Shown here piece by piece: positions 14,594 to 22,970 of a DNA stretch of 28,253 nucleotides. The notes beneath the pieces are model-generated. The model was not told where the DNA came from, ran no database searches, and worked only from the letters and a program-made list of their open reading frames with translations. The DNA is from an uncultured Collinsella sp. GTDB lineage: Bacteria > Actinomycetota > Coriobacteriia > Coriobacteriales > Coriobacteriaceae. Made by a program: the position numbers and the translations under genes. How positions within the stretch are numbered: the stretch's first letter is position 1; each line of letters starts with the position of its first letter. The stretch is from contig CABQNF010000003.1 in NCBI GenBank assembly GCA_902465465.1, positions 1 to 28,253 on the forward strand, given 5' to 3'.

Positions 14594-15277
14594 CTAGATT
14601 ACGAAGAGGATCACCGCCATGAACTGGAAGATGCTGCCGGCGAGCACCCACAGGTGAAACACGCTGTGCAGATAGCGCACGTTTTTGGCGATATAGAACG
14701 GCACGCCCGCGGTGTAGCACACGCCGCCGACGGCGAGCAGGGCAAGTGCCACGGGGTTGAGCAGCGCAACAAGTTCGGGCAGCTTAAAGACAACGAGCCA
14801 GCCCATCAGCAGGTAGACCAGGCCGCTTACCCAATGCGGCTGGCGCTCGCGTAGGAAGCACTCGAGGGCGATGCCGATGATGGCGATGGCCCATACGGCA
14901 AAGAACAGCACAGCGCCGCCGTCGTTTGCGAGCGTGATGAGGCAAAACGGCGTATAGCTGCCGGCTATGAGCAGGTAGATGCAGCTGTGGTCGATGATGC
15001 GAAACACGCGCTTGGCGCGCGCGGGCTGAATCGCGTGGTAGAGCGTGGAGGCTAGGTATTCGAGGATAATGCTGACGCCATAGACAATCGCCGCGGCCAT
15101 ATGGGCCGGGCCTCCGCCGCGCAGGGCGGCGAATACGATCAGGAGCACCAGGCCCGCGATACCCAGCAGGCAGCCGACACCATGGGTGACGGAGTTCATG
15201 ATCTCCTCGCCCACTGTGTAGTGTGGAACGGCCGCGGTCTTGGGTCGCGGCTTAGAACTGTCGCTCGAATCGGACAT
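14594..15277 (-). CDS. Hemolysin III / PAQR family membrane protein
   Basis: This 227-residue protein has seven predicted membrane helices. The conserved PAQR metal site is intact: STLYH with His81, IIDHSCIYLLIAGSYTPF with Asp96, and HSVFH with His204 and His208. Bacterial members are often annotated as hemolysin III or YqfA; a hydrolase-like activity on membrane lipids is suspected from eukaryotic relatives but not established here. I choose the ATG at 15277 because GGAGG is 11 nt upstream; a TTG at 15295 would overlap that site. It is the first gene of a probable operon with the CNNM/CorC gene 110 bp downstream. The upstream region is shared with the divergent alpha/beta hydrolase gene. Confidence 0.9.
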   Translation of the reverse strand: MSDSSDSSKPRPKTAAVPHYTVGEEIMNSVTHGVGCLLGIAGLVLLIVFAALRGGGPAHMAAAIVYGVSIILEYLASTLYHAIQPARAKRVFRIIDHSCIYLLIAGSYTPFCLITLANDGGAVLFFAVWAIAIIGIALECFLRERQPHWVSGLVYLLMGWLVVFKLPELVALLNPVALALLAVGGVCYTAGVPFYIAKNVRYLHSVFHLWVLAGSIFQFMAVILFVI

Positions 15278-15335
15278 GCCGGTTACATCCTCCAACGTAA
15301 AGAGTTCTCAACACTATATCAAAGCGTCTAGGTAC

Positions 15336-15350
15336 GTGCGAAATTTGCAC
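15336..15350. promoter_or_regulatory. Near-palindrome in the hlyIII / hydrolase divergent region
   Basis: GTGCGAAATTTGCAC is palindromic except for one mismatched pair. It lies between two divergent genes and 36 bp upstream of the hydrolase -35 box. It could be an operator; no regulator is encoded nearby. Confidence 0.3.
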
Positions 15351-15385
15351 CATACGTGACCCTTTGTTTACCCATTCTTTGCCTG

Positions 15386-15414
15386 TTGACGCATCAACGG
15401 CGAACGTCCATAAT
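15386..15414 (+). promoter_or_regulatory. Sigma-70-type promoter of the alpha/beta hydrolase gene
   Basis: TTGACG (15386-15391) and CATAAT (15409-15414) are spaced by exactly 17 bp. The predicted start gives a leader of about 40 nt ending in AGGAGA, 7 nt before the ATG. It is the best promoter match in the window. Confidence 0.75.
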
Positions 15415-15463
15415 GCGCTTGCATTAAATGTTGATTTATTAACATCTTATAGGAGAATACCGC

Positions 15464-16429
15464 ATGGCTCAAAACGCACGTTCCCATCGAAAGCTCAAGA
15501 TAGCCGGCGTCGTTGCGCTGGTGCTCGTTGTCGCGCTGCTGGGGTTTGCCGGCAATTTTTTGTTTGACTTTGCCCTGAACCCCCAAGCGCCGTACACCAT
15601 GAAGATGATGCAGGATGGCAAGGACGCCGAAAAGGGCGAGCAGATGGACGCCGAGGAGGGCGAGGCACGGACGTGGTTTAAGGAAAACCGCGAGAGCAGC
15701 AGCCTCACCGCGAACGACGGGACCGAGCTTGCCGCCTGGTATTTTGCTGCGTCGGAGAGCACGCACGACTACGCCGTCTGCCTGCATGGATATACCAACG
15801 AGCCCATCGGTATGGCCCGATACGTCAAGCGATTCCACGACCGCGGCATGAACGTACTCGCACCCGCCGCACGCGCCCACGAGCGCTCCGGCGGCGACTA
15901 TATCGGCATGGGCTGGCCCGAGCGGCTCGATGTCGTCGCATGGATCGAGCGAATCGTTCAGGCTGACCCCGAGGCGCGCATCCTGGTCTTTGGCGAGTCG
16001 ATGGGTGCGGCAACCGCCATGAACGTCGCGGGGGAATCTCTGCCCGCAAACGTGAAATGCATTATCGAGGACTGCGGTTATACAAGTGTTTGGGACGAGT
16101 TTTCTCTGCAGCTCAAGGACGTGTTCGGCCTGCCCAGCTTTCCCTTGCTCGATATAGCAAACTTGGTGTGCAACGTGCGCGCGGGCTACGACTTTCATAA
16201 GGCGAGCAGTGTGGAGCAACTCAAACACGCGACGGTTCCCATGCTGTTTATCCACGGCGACCAGGACACCTTTGTACCGTACAGCATGCTCGACCAAAAT
16301 TACGACGCGTGCGCCAGCAAGGTCAAGCAAAAGCTCACTATCCATGGCGCCACCCACGCCAAGAGCGCGCAGGTCGACCCCGAACTCTACTGGAACACGG
16401 TCGACAACTTCCTCGACAAGAATTTTTAG
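15464..16429 (+). CDS. Membrane-anchored alpha/beta hydrolase
   Basis: This 321-residue protein starts with a basic stretch and one membrane helix (about 12-35). The catalytic domain therefore probably faces outside the cell, either anchored or released. The alpha/beta hydrolase core is complete: oxyanion-region LHGY (107-110), nucleophile elbow GESMG with Ser179, acid in HGDQDTFVP (Asp268), and His298 in GATHAKS. The family includes esterases, acyltransferases and peptidases; the substrate is unknown. AGGAGA precedes the ATG, and a strong promoter and a terminator make it a single-gene unit. The sequence between residues 45 and 75 is charged and probably a flexible linker. Confidence 0.88.
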   Translation: MAQNARSHRKLKIAGVVALVLVVALLGFAGNFLFDFALNPQAPYTMKMMQDGKDAEKGEQMDAEEGEARTWFKENRESSSLTANDGTELAAWYFAASESTHDYAVCLHGYTNEPIGMARYVKRFHDRGMNVLAPAARAHERSGGDYIGMGWPERLDVVAWIERIVQADPEARILVFGESMGAATAMNVAGESLPANVKCIIEDCGYTSVWDEFSLQLKDVFGLPSFPLLDIANLVCNVRAGYDFHKASSVEQLKHATVPMLFIHGDQDTFVPYSMLDQNYDACASKVKQKLTIHGATHAKSAQVDPELYWNTVDNFLDKNF

Positions 16430-16507
16430 GCAAAAAGCAACGTCTGGGGTTTTGTTGCCAAAAATCGGTTTGTGGTCGGCGGTATTCGATTTTTCACCGC
16501 ACTTCCG

Positions 16508-16546
16508 AAAAGCCGCCCGCGGGCACTGTGCTCACGGGCGGCTTTT
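16508..16546. terminator. Bidirectional rho-independent terminator between converging genes
   Basis: AAAAGCCGCCCG (16508-16519) and its perfect complement (16535-16546) form a 12-bp stem ending in T4 on each strand. It lies between the hydrolase (plus) and DUF362 (minus) genes and can serve both. Confidence 0.88.
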
Positions 16547-16593
16547 GCTAACGCTGCGCTACAAAAACGCTTGATTTGTCCAATAGCTAGACG

Positions 16594-17799
16594 CTACTTG
16601 ACCTCGATGAGCTCGTACTTGCTCGTGCCCAGGCCGATCTTTTCGGCGTGCGCGATGCACGCGCGCCAGTCGGTGTCGGGATGCGTGATGCAGAAGGGAT
16701 CCTTGGCCTGCTCGCCCTCCAGATGCTCGTGATTGTGCTCCATCTTGGCCGCGCTATCGGTGAGCTCGGTGTTGGGCAGCGGCTCGGATGCCATGACGGC
16801 ATCGGCGCAGGCCTGGTCGATGGCGACCGGGTCGAAGCTCGCGAACATGCCGATATCGTTGACGATAGGCGTGTCGTTTTCGGGATGGCAATCGCAGTTG
16901 GGGCTGATATCCATGGCGAGCGAGATGTGGAAGCTCGGGCGGCCGTCGACAACGGCCTTGGTGTACTCGGCGATCTTGCAGTTGAGCACGTCTGCCGCGG
17001 CCTCATAGCCGGGCTTGATGCAGTCCTGGTTGCATGCCGCAATGCAGCGTCCGCAGCCCACGCAGCGATCGTGGTCGATGGCAGCCACGTGCACCGTGCG
17101 AGTAGCGCCGCTGGCAAGCTCGCGCTCGCGGGTGTCGTCGAACGAGATAGCGTTGTGCGCGCAGATCTTTTCGCAGGCACGGCAGCCAACGCAGTGCTCG
17201 GGCGCGACGTTCGGCTTGCCGGCGGCATGCTGCTCCATCTTGCCGGCGCGACTGCCGCCGCCCATGCCCAGGTTCTTCATGGCACCGCCAAAGCCGGCCT
17301 GCTCATGACCCTTAAAGTGGGTGAGGCTGATCACGATATCGGCATCCATGAGCGCCTGACCGATCTTGGCCTCGTGCACGTACTCGCCGCCCTCGACCGG
17401 GACAAGCGCCTCGTCGGTGCCCTTGAGGCCGTCGGCGATGATGATCTGGCAACCCGTAGCATACGGGGTAAAGCCGTTCTGGTAGGCGGTATCAATGTGC
17501 TCGAGCGCGTTTTTGCGGCTACCCACATAGAGCGTGTTGCAGTCGGTGAGGAAGGGCTTGCCACCCAGCTCCTTCACGACATCCGCGACGGCGCGGGCGT
17601 AGTTGGGACGCAAAAAGCTCAGGTTGCCCAGCTCGCCAAAGTGAATCTTAATGGCGACGAACTTGTTCTCAAAGTCGATCTGCTCAATTCCGGCGTGACG
17701 GATGAGGCGCTTGAGCTTGTCGAGCTGGCTCTCGCGAGCATGCGTGCGCAGGTTGGTGAAGTACACCTTAGCGGGTGCTGCGGGTGCAGTTGCGGTCAT
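16594..17799 (-). CDS. DUF362 domain protein with two [4Fe-4S] clusters
   Basis: This 401-residue cytoplasmic protein has a DUF362 domain (about 10-190 and 265-345) interrupted by a ferredoxin-like two-cluster segment. CVGCRACEKIC (Cys203, 206, 209, 213) and CVGCGRCIAAC (Cys246, 249, 252, 256) are classical [4Fe-4S] motifs. HFKGHEQAGFGGAMKNLGMGGGSR (161-184) is the conserved DUF362 block. Such proteins are common in anaerobes; the reaction is not known, but electron transfer is likely. A second Cys pair, NCDCH (301-305), could bind metal. GAGGGGAT precedes the ATG at 17799. A TTGACT at 17867-17872 may be the -35 box, but the nearest -10 is 19 bp away. It appears to be a single gene. Confidence 0.9.
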   Translation of the reverse strand: MTATAPAAPAKVYFTNLRTHARESQLDKLKRLIRHAGIEQIDFENKFVAIKIHFGELGNLSFLRPNYARAVADVVKELGGKPFLTDCNTLYVGSRKNALEHIDTAYQNGFTPYATGCQIIIADGLKGTDEALVPVEGGEYVHEAKIGQALMDADIVISLTHFKGHEQAGFGGAMKNLGMGGGSRAGKMEQHAAGKPNVAPEHCVGCRACEKICAHNAISFDDTRERELASGATRTVHVAAIDHDRCVGCGRCIAACNQDCIKPGYEAAADVLNCKIAEYTKAVVDGRPSFHISLAMDISPNCDCHPENDTPIVNDIGMFASFDPVAIDQACADAVMASEPLPNTELTDSAAKMEHNHEHLEGEQAKDPFCITHPDTDWRACIAHAEKIGLGTSKYELIEVK

Positions 17800-17882
17800 A
17801 GATCTATCCCCTCGGTCTATATGGCGTTACAGACATAGAGGATGGTACCAGTTAAAGCAGAGTTAAAGTCAAGTACGGAACC

Positions 17883-18045
17883 TAGTCATTGGGGACAGAC
17901 TTAAATGACTGAAACCACTCATTGGGGACGGACTTAAATGAGTGCCTCGCCACCTGGCAGCTAGGGACGTTCCTTTCCTGCCGGCAGCTGGGGACAGTCC
18001 TTGCCAGCCCGGCCGGCGAGCCGACGAATGGCAAGAACTGTCCCC
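17883..18045. repeat. REP-like palindrome array between the DUF362 and ftsX-type genes
   Basis: Two short units lie side by side. AGTCATT/AATGACT (17884-17890, 17904-17910) and CACTCATT/AATGAGTG (17916-17923, 17937-17944) each enclose GGGGAC(A/G)GACTTA. A larger hairpin follows: arms 17990-18006 and 18029-18045 match at 16 of 17 positions (GGGGACAGT.CTTGCCA), around a GC-rich CCCGGCCGGC centre. The big unit closely resembles 21578-21680. The array begins 5 bp after the stop codon of the ABC permease. It may help terminate or stabilise that transcript. Confidence 0.8.
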
Positions 18046-18050
18046 GATGG

Positions 18051-20717
18051 TTACTCCTGGACTTTGAGGGCCTCGGCCAGACTGACGCGCTTGATGGAGC
18101 GCGTGTGCAGCAGCGCCACGACCAGGTAGGTCGCAAAGCCGATTCCTGCACACGCCGCCATGGACCAAGCGGGCACGTAGATCTCGATATTGCCGTTATA
18201 GGCGAGCAGCATCGAGCGGAAGATGGCCGTGAGCGAGCCAATAATGACCGGCAGGCTCAGCACGAGTGACGCCGCAACGCACAACGTGATCGAGCGGATG
18301 TACAGATGCGAAATCTCGCTATCGCGATAGCCAAAGACTTTCATGTAGCTGATCGAACGGGCGCTGTGGTCGATCACAGCCTTGGTCAGCAGGTACATAA
18401 ACAGCAAGAAGATGAACACCGCAAGCCCAACCATCATTCCGATCATTTTGCTCATCATGCCGATGAATTGGTCGCCCACGGCGCGCATGTCGTCGGGCGT
18501 GGTGTCGCCGGCAAAGTAACGAGCATCGAGGTCGAGCTTCTCGTTGCTCACATAGCCGTTAAAGTAGGCGGCGTCGTTGTCGAACAGCTCATTAAAGTCG
18601 TCGATACTCATATAGATATTCATGTCCGACTTGGAGCCCCAGGCACAGTCCTTGCCCGCGTACTCAAGGGAATAATACTCACCCTCGTACTTGTCGCTGA
18701 GCGTGACCTTCTGGCCCTCGCTCCAGCCAAACTTGTCGAGCAAGCCACCGCCAAAGACGACGCGTCCGTCGCCGACGTCCAGCCCTTTCCAGTAGCGCGA
18801 ATCGGGCGAGATGCCGTAGACAGAAATCGCCTCCTCGCCATTACCATCGCCGCGGTCGTATTGCAGCTGGTAAACGGCGTATTTCTCGGCCTGCGCGATT
18901 GCGCCCGCGCCGTTGTCAATCGTGTTGACCGGGTGAATGTCGTCGTTGTCGGTGTCGATCTTAGAGGCCTTGTCAATCAGGTCGATAGCCTCGTCGCGGT
19001 TGCAGCCGAGGATATCGGCAAGGTCATCGAGGCGCGCATAAAGCGCATCCTTCTTGTCCTGGACCTTGGTAAGCGCATCCTGCGCCGCAGTCAGGCTCTC
19101 GGCAGACGGAGATGCGGTCGCGGCATCGGCTGCCGTCTGCGCCGCATCGGCCGCGTCGTCAAGCTCGTCATCGGCATCTTGGGCGGCGGAAAGCAGCGCG
19201 CCGTCAACCGACTGCAAGCGCTCGAGTGCTGACCACTGCTCGCGCTCCTCGGCAGTGCCCTCGAGCTCCAGCGGCGCCTTGAGCGTGTACTGGTGCTCGG
19301 CGACCAGGCTTGTCTCGAGGTTGTCCGCGTAGTGCGTCATCGTGGGCAGAATCGCCAGGCCAAAGAGCAGCAGTAGCGACGCAAACGCAATGCCCACAAA
19401 GAGCGTGGCAAAGTTGCCCAGGTTGCGCAGAAAGATACGCAGGCGGAAGCGGGAAACAAAACCCATGCGCTCCGGCAGTTGCATACCGCGCTTGGTGCCC
19501 GATTTGCCGCTCGCCTCGTGACGAAGGAACTGCAACGGCGTCTTGCCCATTTTGCGAAGCAGGCCCACCAGCGTGATGAGGATGAGCGCGGCGGCGGGAA
19601 CCACGGCGCACTTCACAAAGATCTCCCAGCTCCAGTACACTTGGAAGGGCGGCAGGCTGTACGAACCGTAATAGAGGCTGCGCATGGGCTCGGTAAAGAA
19701 CACAACGCCGAGCGCAGTGCCCAAAAGCGCCGCGACCACGCCCACGATGGCGGGAAGTGCCAGGTAGTGCAGCACGATCTCGCGACGGCGATAACCGCTG
19801 GCGAGCAGCGTGCCGATGATGGCGCTCTCCTCCTCGATGGTGGCGTCGGTAAGGACCACAAAGACGAACGCCATGATCACGATGATGATGTCGAGCAGCG
19901 TCATCCACATCATGGAGTCGCCGTCCACGTCATCGCGCGCATAGCCAATGCCCTGATTGGAATCGGCGTCGGTCAGATCGTCCACGCGCGCATCGGCGTC
20001 GGTCAGTGCCTCGACCATATCTTGCTCGGCGTCGATGCGGTCCGCGGTGGGGAGGTCGCGATCGGTAAAGGTGAAGGAGTAGGTGTAGGCGGGTGCGCCG
20101 CCGGCATCTTCGAGCGCGGCAAAGCCGCCATCGGTGACCTCGGCCACGCCGTACGTGATGGTGTTCACCGTAAAGTCCGAATTGTTGAGGAACAGCGCCT
20201 GACTATCAGGCTGGGTCATGATGCCGCAAATGGTGTAGGTGCGACCCTCGAGCTCGACTTTATCGCCCACGGACAGGTTGTTATTGGTGGCAAAGACACG
20301 GTCGATGGCCACCTCGTCATCCGCCTTGGGTTCCTTGCCCTCACAGTAGGACGCAATGTCCACCTTAGCGCGGTGCGCATAGGTGCGCAGCGTGCGCTTG
20401 GTGCCGTCGTCGCCGGCGGTCTTTTTGATGATGGCGTCGATGGAGAAATTCTTGTAGAGCGTGACGCCGCCGACGTCGCCGGCTGCATCCTCGGCGGCCT
20501 TGAGTTGATCGTCGGTAGCCTCGAAGGAGGTGGTCACGCGGCCGTCCTCAATCGCGTACGCATCGCGCATGTCATCGATAAGGCAGCCGATGGAATGCGC
20601 TGCGAGCAAAAAACCCGAGGTGAGAGCGATGCTTCCGCACATAAGCAAAAAGATGCCCAGGTACTTGCCGATATTGCGGCGCAGCTCGCGCGGGAGACGT
20701 TTTGCGAGAGGTGCCAT
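18051..20717 (-). CDS. FtsX-like (MacB-type) ABC transporter permease
   Basis: This 888-residue protein has two FtsX-like permease units. A membrane helix near 20-42 is followed by a MacB-like extracytoplasmic region to about 270, then three helices (about 272-390). A second membrane anchor near 435-460 precedes a long extracytoplasmic region, and three final helices lie near 740-870. Residues about 500-590 are Ala-, Asp- and Gln-rich with strong coiled-coil character, a periplasmic-type insertion. Such permeases often handle antimicrobial peptides or lipids without classic substrate translocation. I choose the ATG at 20717, preceded by GGTAGGCGG and lying 8 nt after the ATPase stop, so the genes are coupled. 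An in-frame TTG at 20732 is less likely. The substrate is unknown. Confidence 0.88.
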   Translation of the reverse strand: MAPLAKRLPRELRRNIGKYLGIFLLMCGSIALTSGFLLAAHSIGCLIDDMRDAYAIEDGRVTTSFEATDDQLKAAEDAAGDVGGVTLYKNFSIDAIIKKTAGDDGTKRTLRTYAHRAKVDIASYCEGKEPKADDEVAIDRVFATNNNLSVGDKVELEGRTYTICGIMTQPDSQALFLNNSDFTVNTITYGVAEVTDGGFAALEDAGGAPAYTYSFTFTDRDLPTADRIDAEQDMVEALTDADARVDDLTDADSNQGIGYARDDVDGDSMMWMTLLDIIIVIMAFVFVVLTDATIEEESAIIGTLLASGYRRREIVLHYLALPAIVGVVAALLGTALGVVFFTEPMRSLYYGSYSLPPFQVYWSWEIFVKCAVVPAAALILITLVGLLRKMGKTPLQFLRHEASGKSGTKRGMQLPERMGFVSRFRLRIFLRNLGNFATLFVGIAFASLLLLFGLAILPTMTHYADNLETSLVAEHQYTLKAPLELEGTAEEREQWSALERLQSVDGALLSAAQDADDELDDAADAAQTAADAATASPSAESLTAAQDALTKVQDKKDALYARLDDLADILGCNRDEAIDLIDKASKIDTDNDDIHPVNTIDNGAGAIAQAEKYAVYQLQYDRGDGNGEEAISVYGISPDSRYWKGLDVGDGRVVFGGGLLDKFGWSEGQKVTLSDKYEGEYYSLEYAGKDCAWGSKSDMNIYMSIDDFNELFDNDAAYFNGYVSNEKLDLDARYFAGDTTPDDMRAVGDQFIGMMSKMIGMMVGLAVFIFLLFMYLLTKAVIDHSARSISYMKVFGYRDSEISHLYIRSITLCVAASLVLSLPVIIGSLTAIFRSMLLAYNGNIEIYVPAWSMAACAGIGFATYLVVALLHTRSIKRVSLAEALKVQE

Positions 20718-20725
20718 GGCGCCGC

Positions 20726-21439
20726 CTACCAATCGAGCTCGGCGGCCGCAACGGGCGACTCGTTGAGCTCATCCTCGACGATGTGCCCGTCGCGCAGGCG
20801 CAGCACGCGATTGGCCATGTGCGCGATGGCGGCATTGTGGGTGACAATGATGATGGTGCAGCCGTAGGTGCGGTTGACATCCTCCATGAGCTGCAGGATT
20901 TCCTTGGACGTCTTGTAGTCAAGCGCGCCGGTGGGCTCGTCGCACAGCAGCAGGCCCGGGTTTTTGACGAGCGCACGGCCGATGGCACAGCGCTGCTGCT
21001 GGCCGCCCGAGACCTGGCGCGGGAACTTGTTGCGGTGCTCGTAGAGGCCCAGCGAACGCAGCAGGTCGTCGACATTGAGCGGGTTTTTGGACAGGTGCGC
21101 CGTGACCTCGATGTTCTCCTTGATGGTGAGATCGGGCACCAGGTTGTAGAACTGGAAGACAAAACCCAGCTCACGGCGGCGATACTCGCCCAGGTCGGTA
21201 GGCTTGAGCACCGTGAGGTCGCAGCCGTCCACCATGATGGAGCCGCCGTCGGCATCCTCCAGGCCGCCGATCAGGTTAAGAAACGTCGACTTGCCCGAAC
21301 CCGAAGGCCCCAGCATGACGCAGATCTCTCCGCGGTTGATGGACGTGTCGATGCCGTCGAGCACCGTCAGGCGTGCATCTCCATCGCCGTAGTGCTTTTT
21401 GAGATCCTTAACCTGGACGTAGGCCTCCCGCGTTGCCAT
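20726..21439 (-). CDS. ABC transporter ATPase of the MacB/LolD type
   Basis: This 237-residue ATPase contains Walker A GPSGSGKST (44-52), the Q-loop region FVFQFYNL, signature SGGQQQR (144-150), Walker B LLLCDEP (163-169) and the switch His201 in VTHN. The sequence PTGALD after Walker B is typical of MacB/LolD/BceA-like ATPases, which pair with FtsX-like permeases; the coupled downstream gene is exactly that. I choose the ATG at 21439 with GGGGGA four to five bases upstream over an ATG four codons earlier. Its promoter region contains an inverted repeat around ATGAACATA. It would power the permease for export, lipid extraction or peptide resistance. Confidence 0.93.
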   Translation of the reverse strand: MATREAYVQVKDLKKHYGDGDARLTVLDGIDTSINRGEICVMLGPSGSGKSTFLNLIGGLEDADGGSIMVDGCDLTVLKPTDLGEYRRRELGFVFQFYNLVPDLTIKENIEVTAHLSKNPLNVDDLLRSLGLYEHRNKFPRQVSGGQQQRCAIGRALVKNPGLLLCDEPTGALDYKTSKEILQLMEDVNRTYGCTIIIVTHNAAIAHMANRVLRLRDGHIVEDELNESPVAAAELDW

Positions 21440-21465
21440 GATATCCCCCATTGTTAGCCTTGTAC

Positions 21466-21487
21466 TACTTTATGAACATAATAGTAA
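21466..21487. promoter_or_regulatory. Imperfect palindrome in the ABC ATPase promoter region
   Basis: CTACTTTATGAACATAATAGTA is an inverted repeat apart from one bulged base. On the minus strand it overlaps TACTAT/TATTAT, possible -10 boxes. The half-site ATGAACATA recurs at 5875-5883. It is a plausible operator for the 21439-18051 operon; the regulator is unknown. Confidence 0.35.
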
Positions 21488-21532
21488 ACCTTGGCGAACT
21501 ATTTTTGGGCGAGGCCTGGATTTTATTTCAGA

Positions 21533-21764
21533 CTAGTCATTGGGGACGTTCTTAAATGACTAGCTGTTGGGGACACTCTTTCGCCACCCGGCAGTTAGGG
21601 ACGTTCCCTTTCTGCCGGCAGCTGAGGACAGTCCTTGGCAACCCGGCCGGCAAGCCGGCGGTTCGGCAAAGACTGTCCCCAATGACTAGTCGTTTAAGTC
21701 TGTCCCCAATGACCACTCTTGGTCGTTTAAGTCTGTCCCCAATGAGTACCCGATGACTAGGTGA
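21533..21764. repeat. REP-like palindrome array between the two ABC modules
   Basis: Several related units are packed together. A 31-bp palindrome (21533-21563) contains the same 29 bp as 9455-9483. A larger hairpin-forming unit (about 21578-21680) has GAGGACAGTC...GACTGTCCCC arms around CCCGGCCGGC and closely matches 17950-18045. Two or more minus-strand TCATTGGGGACAGACTTAAACGA units lie at about 21688-21746. On the minus strand the array starts directly at the TAG stop of the permease ending at 21765. The 325-bp gap otherwise holds only the promoter of the 21439 ATPase gene. Confidence 0.8.
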
Positions 21765-22970
21765 CTAGGCGCGGGATTTGGTGCGTGAGAGGGCCAGGCC
21801 TGCGGCGGCGATGGCCACGGCAAAGAGCACGGTGACGCCCAGGTCGCAGGCGATGTCGCCCAACATGGCAGACGTCAGGTCCGACGCGAGCGCCTTGCCG
21901 ATCGCGTCGTTCACCCAATATGTCGGCACAAAGTGCGCCACGGTCTGCACGGCCGGGCCCATCAGCGACAGCGGCATCCAAGCGCCGCCCAAAAACGTCA
22001 TGAGCATGCCGAGCAGGTTGCCCACGCCATTGAGCAGCTCCTCGCGCGCACCCAGGCCCGAAAGGGCAAAGCCAACGGCCAGCGGCGTGCACGCCAGGGC
22101 AAACGTCGCCGCCAGTGCCAGGCACACACGGCCCACGCCGACCTCGGCGACCGCGCCGGCAAAGCCCACGACGCCCATCATGCTCGACACAAACCAGATG
22201 CAGACGGTGAGCACGGCGGCGGCGGCAAACACGGCAAGCGAACGTTGGCGCTCGGAGATTGGGCCGGCATCCATACGACGCACGCGCTCGGGCTCGTTCA
22301 TGCCCGAGAACACCAACCCCACCGATACGATGACCGACGAGATAATCGCGTACGCGCCAAAGTTGAAGTACGACTCGAGCGTGGCGGCAGCAGCCGAGTC
22401 GACCTTGACCCGCTCGATCTGGACCTCCGCGCGCTTTGCAGCGGCATGTTCGGCGGCCTTGGCAACGTCGCCGTTGGAGGCAGTGGGCTCAAGTGCGGCT
22501 GCAGCGCCCGCGAGCGAGATCCAGCGCGAAGCCTCGGCAGACGAAAGCGCCGCCGCCATGGTGCCGGCACCGTAGGTCACATCGAGCTTGGGCAGGGACT
22601 CCCCCGCGCGGGCAGCCGCGACCAGGTCGTCCTCGAACCCCTCCGGGATAAAGAACACGCAGTCGGCGCTGCCCTTGGCGCTGTTGCTCTTGGAGAGCGC
22701 GTCCGCAAGGTCGTACGTGTCATCGCCGACGCCCGTGACCAGGTCAAACCGCGAACCTAGGTGCTTGGTGAGCGCAAGTGAAAGATCACTGCCATCGCGG
22801 TCGACCACGATCACGTTGGCGTCGTAGGGCTTGTACTCGGTGAGCTGCGACGAGTTCCAGCTCACAGATGCCGCGATGAATACGCCCATCAGCGAAATGA
22901 ACACCGTATAGATGAGCAGGTAGAACGGGTGCGCCAGCGCCATGCGAAGCGCGGTCTTAAAGGTGCTCAT
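21765..22970 (-). CDS. ABC-2 type transporter permease (second subunit)
   Basis: This 401-residue membrane protein has one N-terminal helix (about 18-40), a large extracytoplasmic domain (about 41-205), and about five helices in the C-terminal half (about 206-395). That is the ABC-2/YhgE-like layout of drug or peptide exporters. NxLGMLMTFLGGAWMPLSLMG near 325-345 is the typical late helix of ABC-2 permeases. The ATG at 22970 is preceded by GGAAGGAG; its start overlaps the end of the upstream permease gene by 14 bp, so the pair is translated together and probably forms a heterodimer. The stop codon is fused to the REP-like array. The substrate is unknown. Confidence 0.87.
   Translation of the reverse strand: MSTFKTALRMALAHPFYLLIYTVFISLMGVFIAASVSWNSSQLTEYKPYDANVIVVDRDGSDLSLALTKHLGSRFDLVTGVGDDTYDLADALSKSNSAKGSADCVFFIPEGFEDDLVAAARAGESLPKLDVTYGAGTMAAALSSAEASRWISLAGAAAALEPTASNGDVAKAAEHAAAKRAEVQIERVKVDSAAAATLESYFNFGAYAIISSVIVSVGLVFSGMNEPERVRRMDAGPISERQRSLAVFAAAAVLTVCIWFVSSMMGVVGFAGAVAEVGVGRVCLALAATFALACTPLAVGFALSGLGAREELLNGVGNLLGMLMTFLGGAWMPLSLMGPAVQTVAHFVPTYWVNDAIGKALASDLTSAMLGDIACDLGVTVLFAVAIAAAGLALSRTKSRA

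Noticed and set aside
17883..18045. CRISPR array
   Set aside because: The repeated units are palindromic, of unequal length and without regular unique spacers, and no cas gene is nearby. They fit REP-like repeats.
19479..20867. A 462-codon plus-strand open frame opposite the FtsX-like permease gene
   Set aside because: Antisense shadow; no domain, and the opposite frame has clear permease features.
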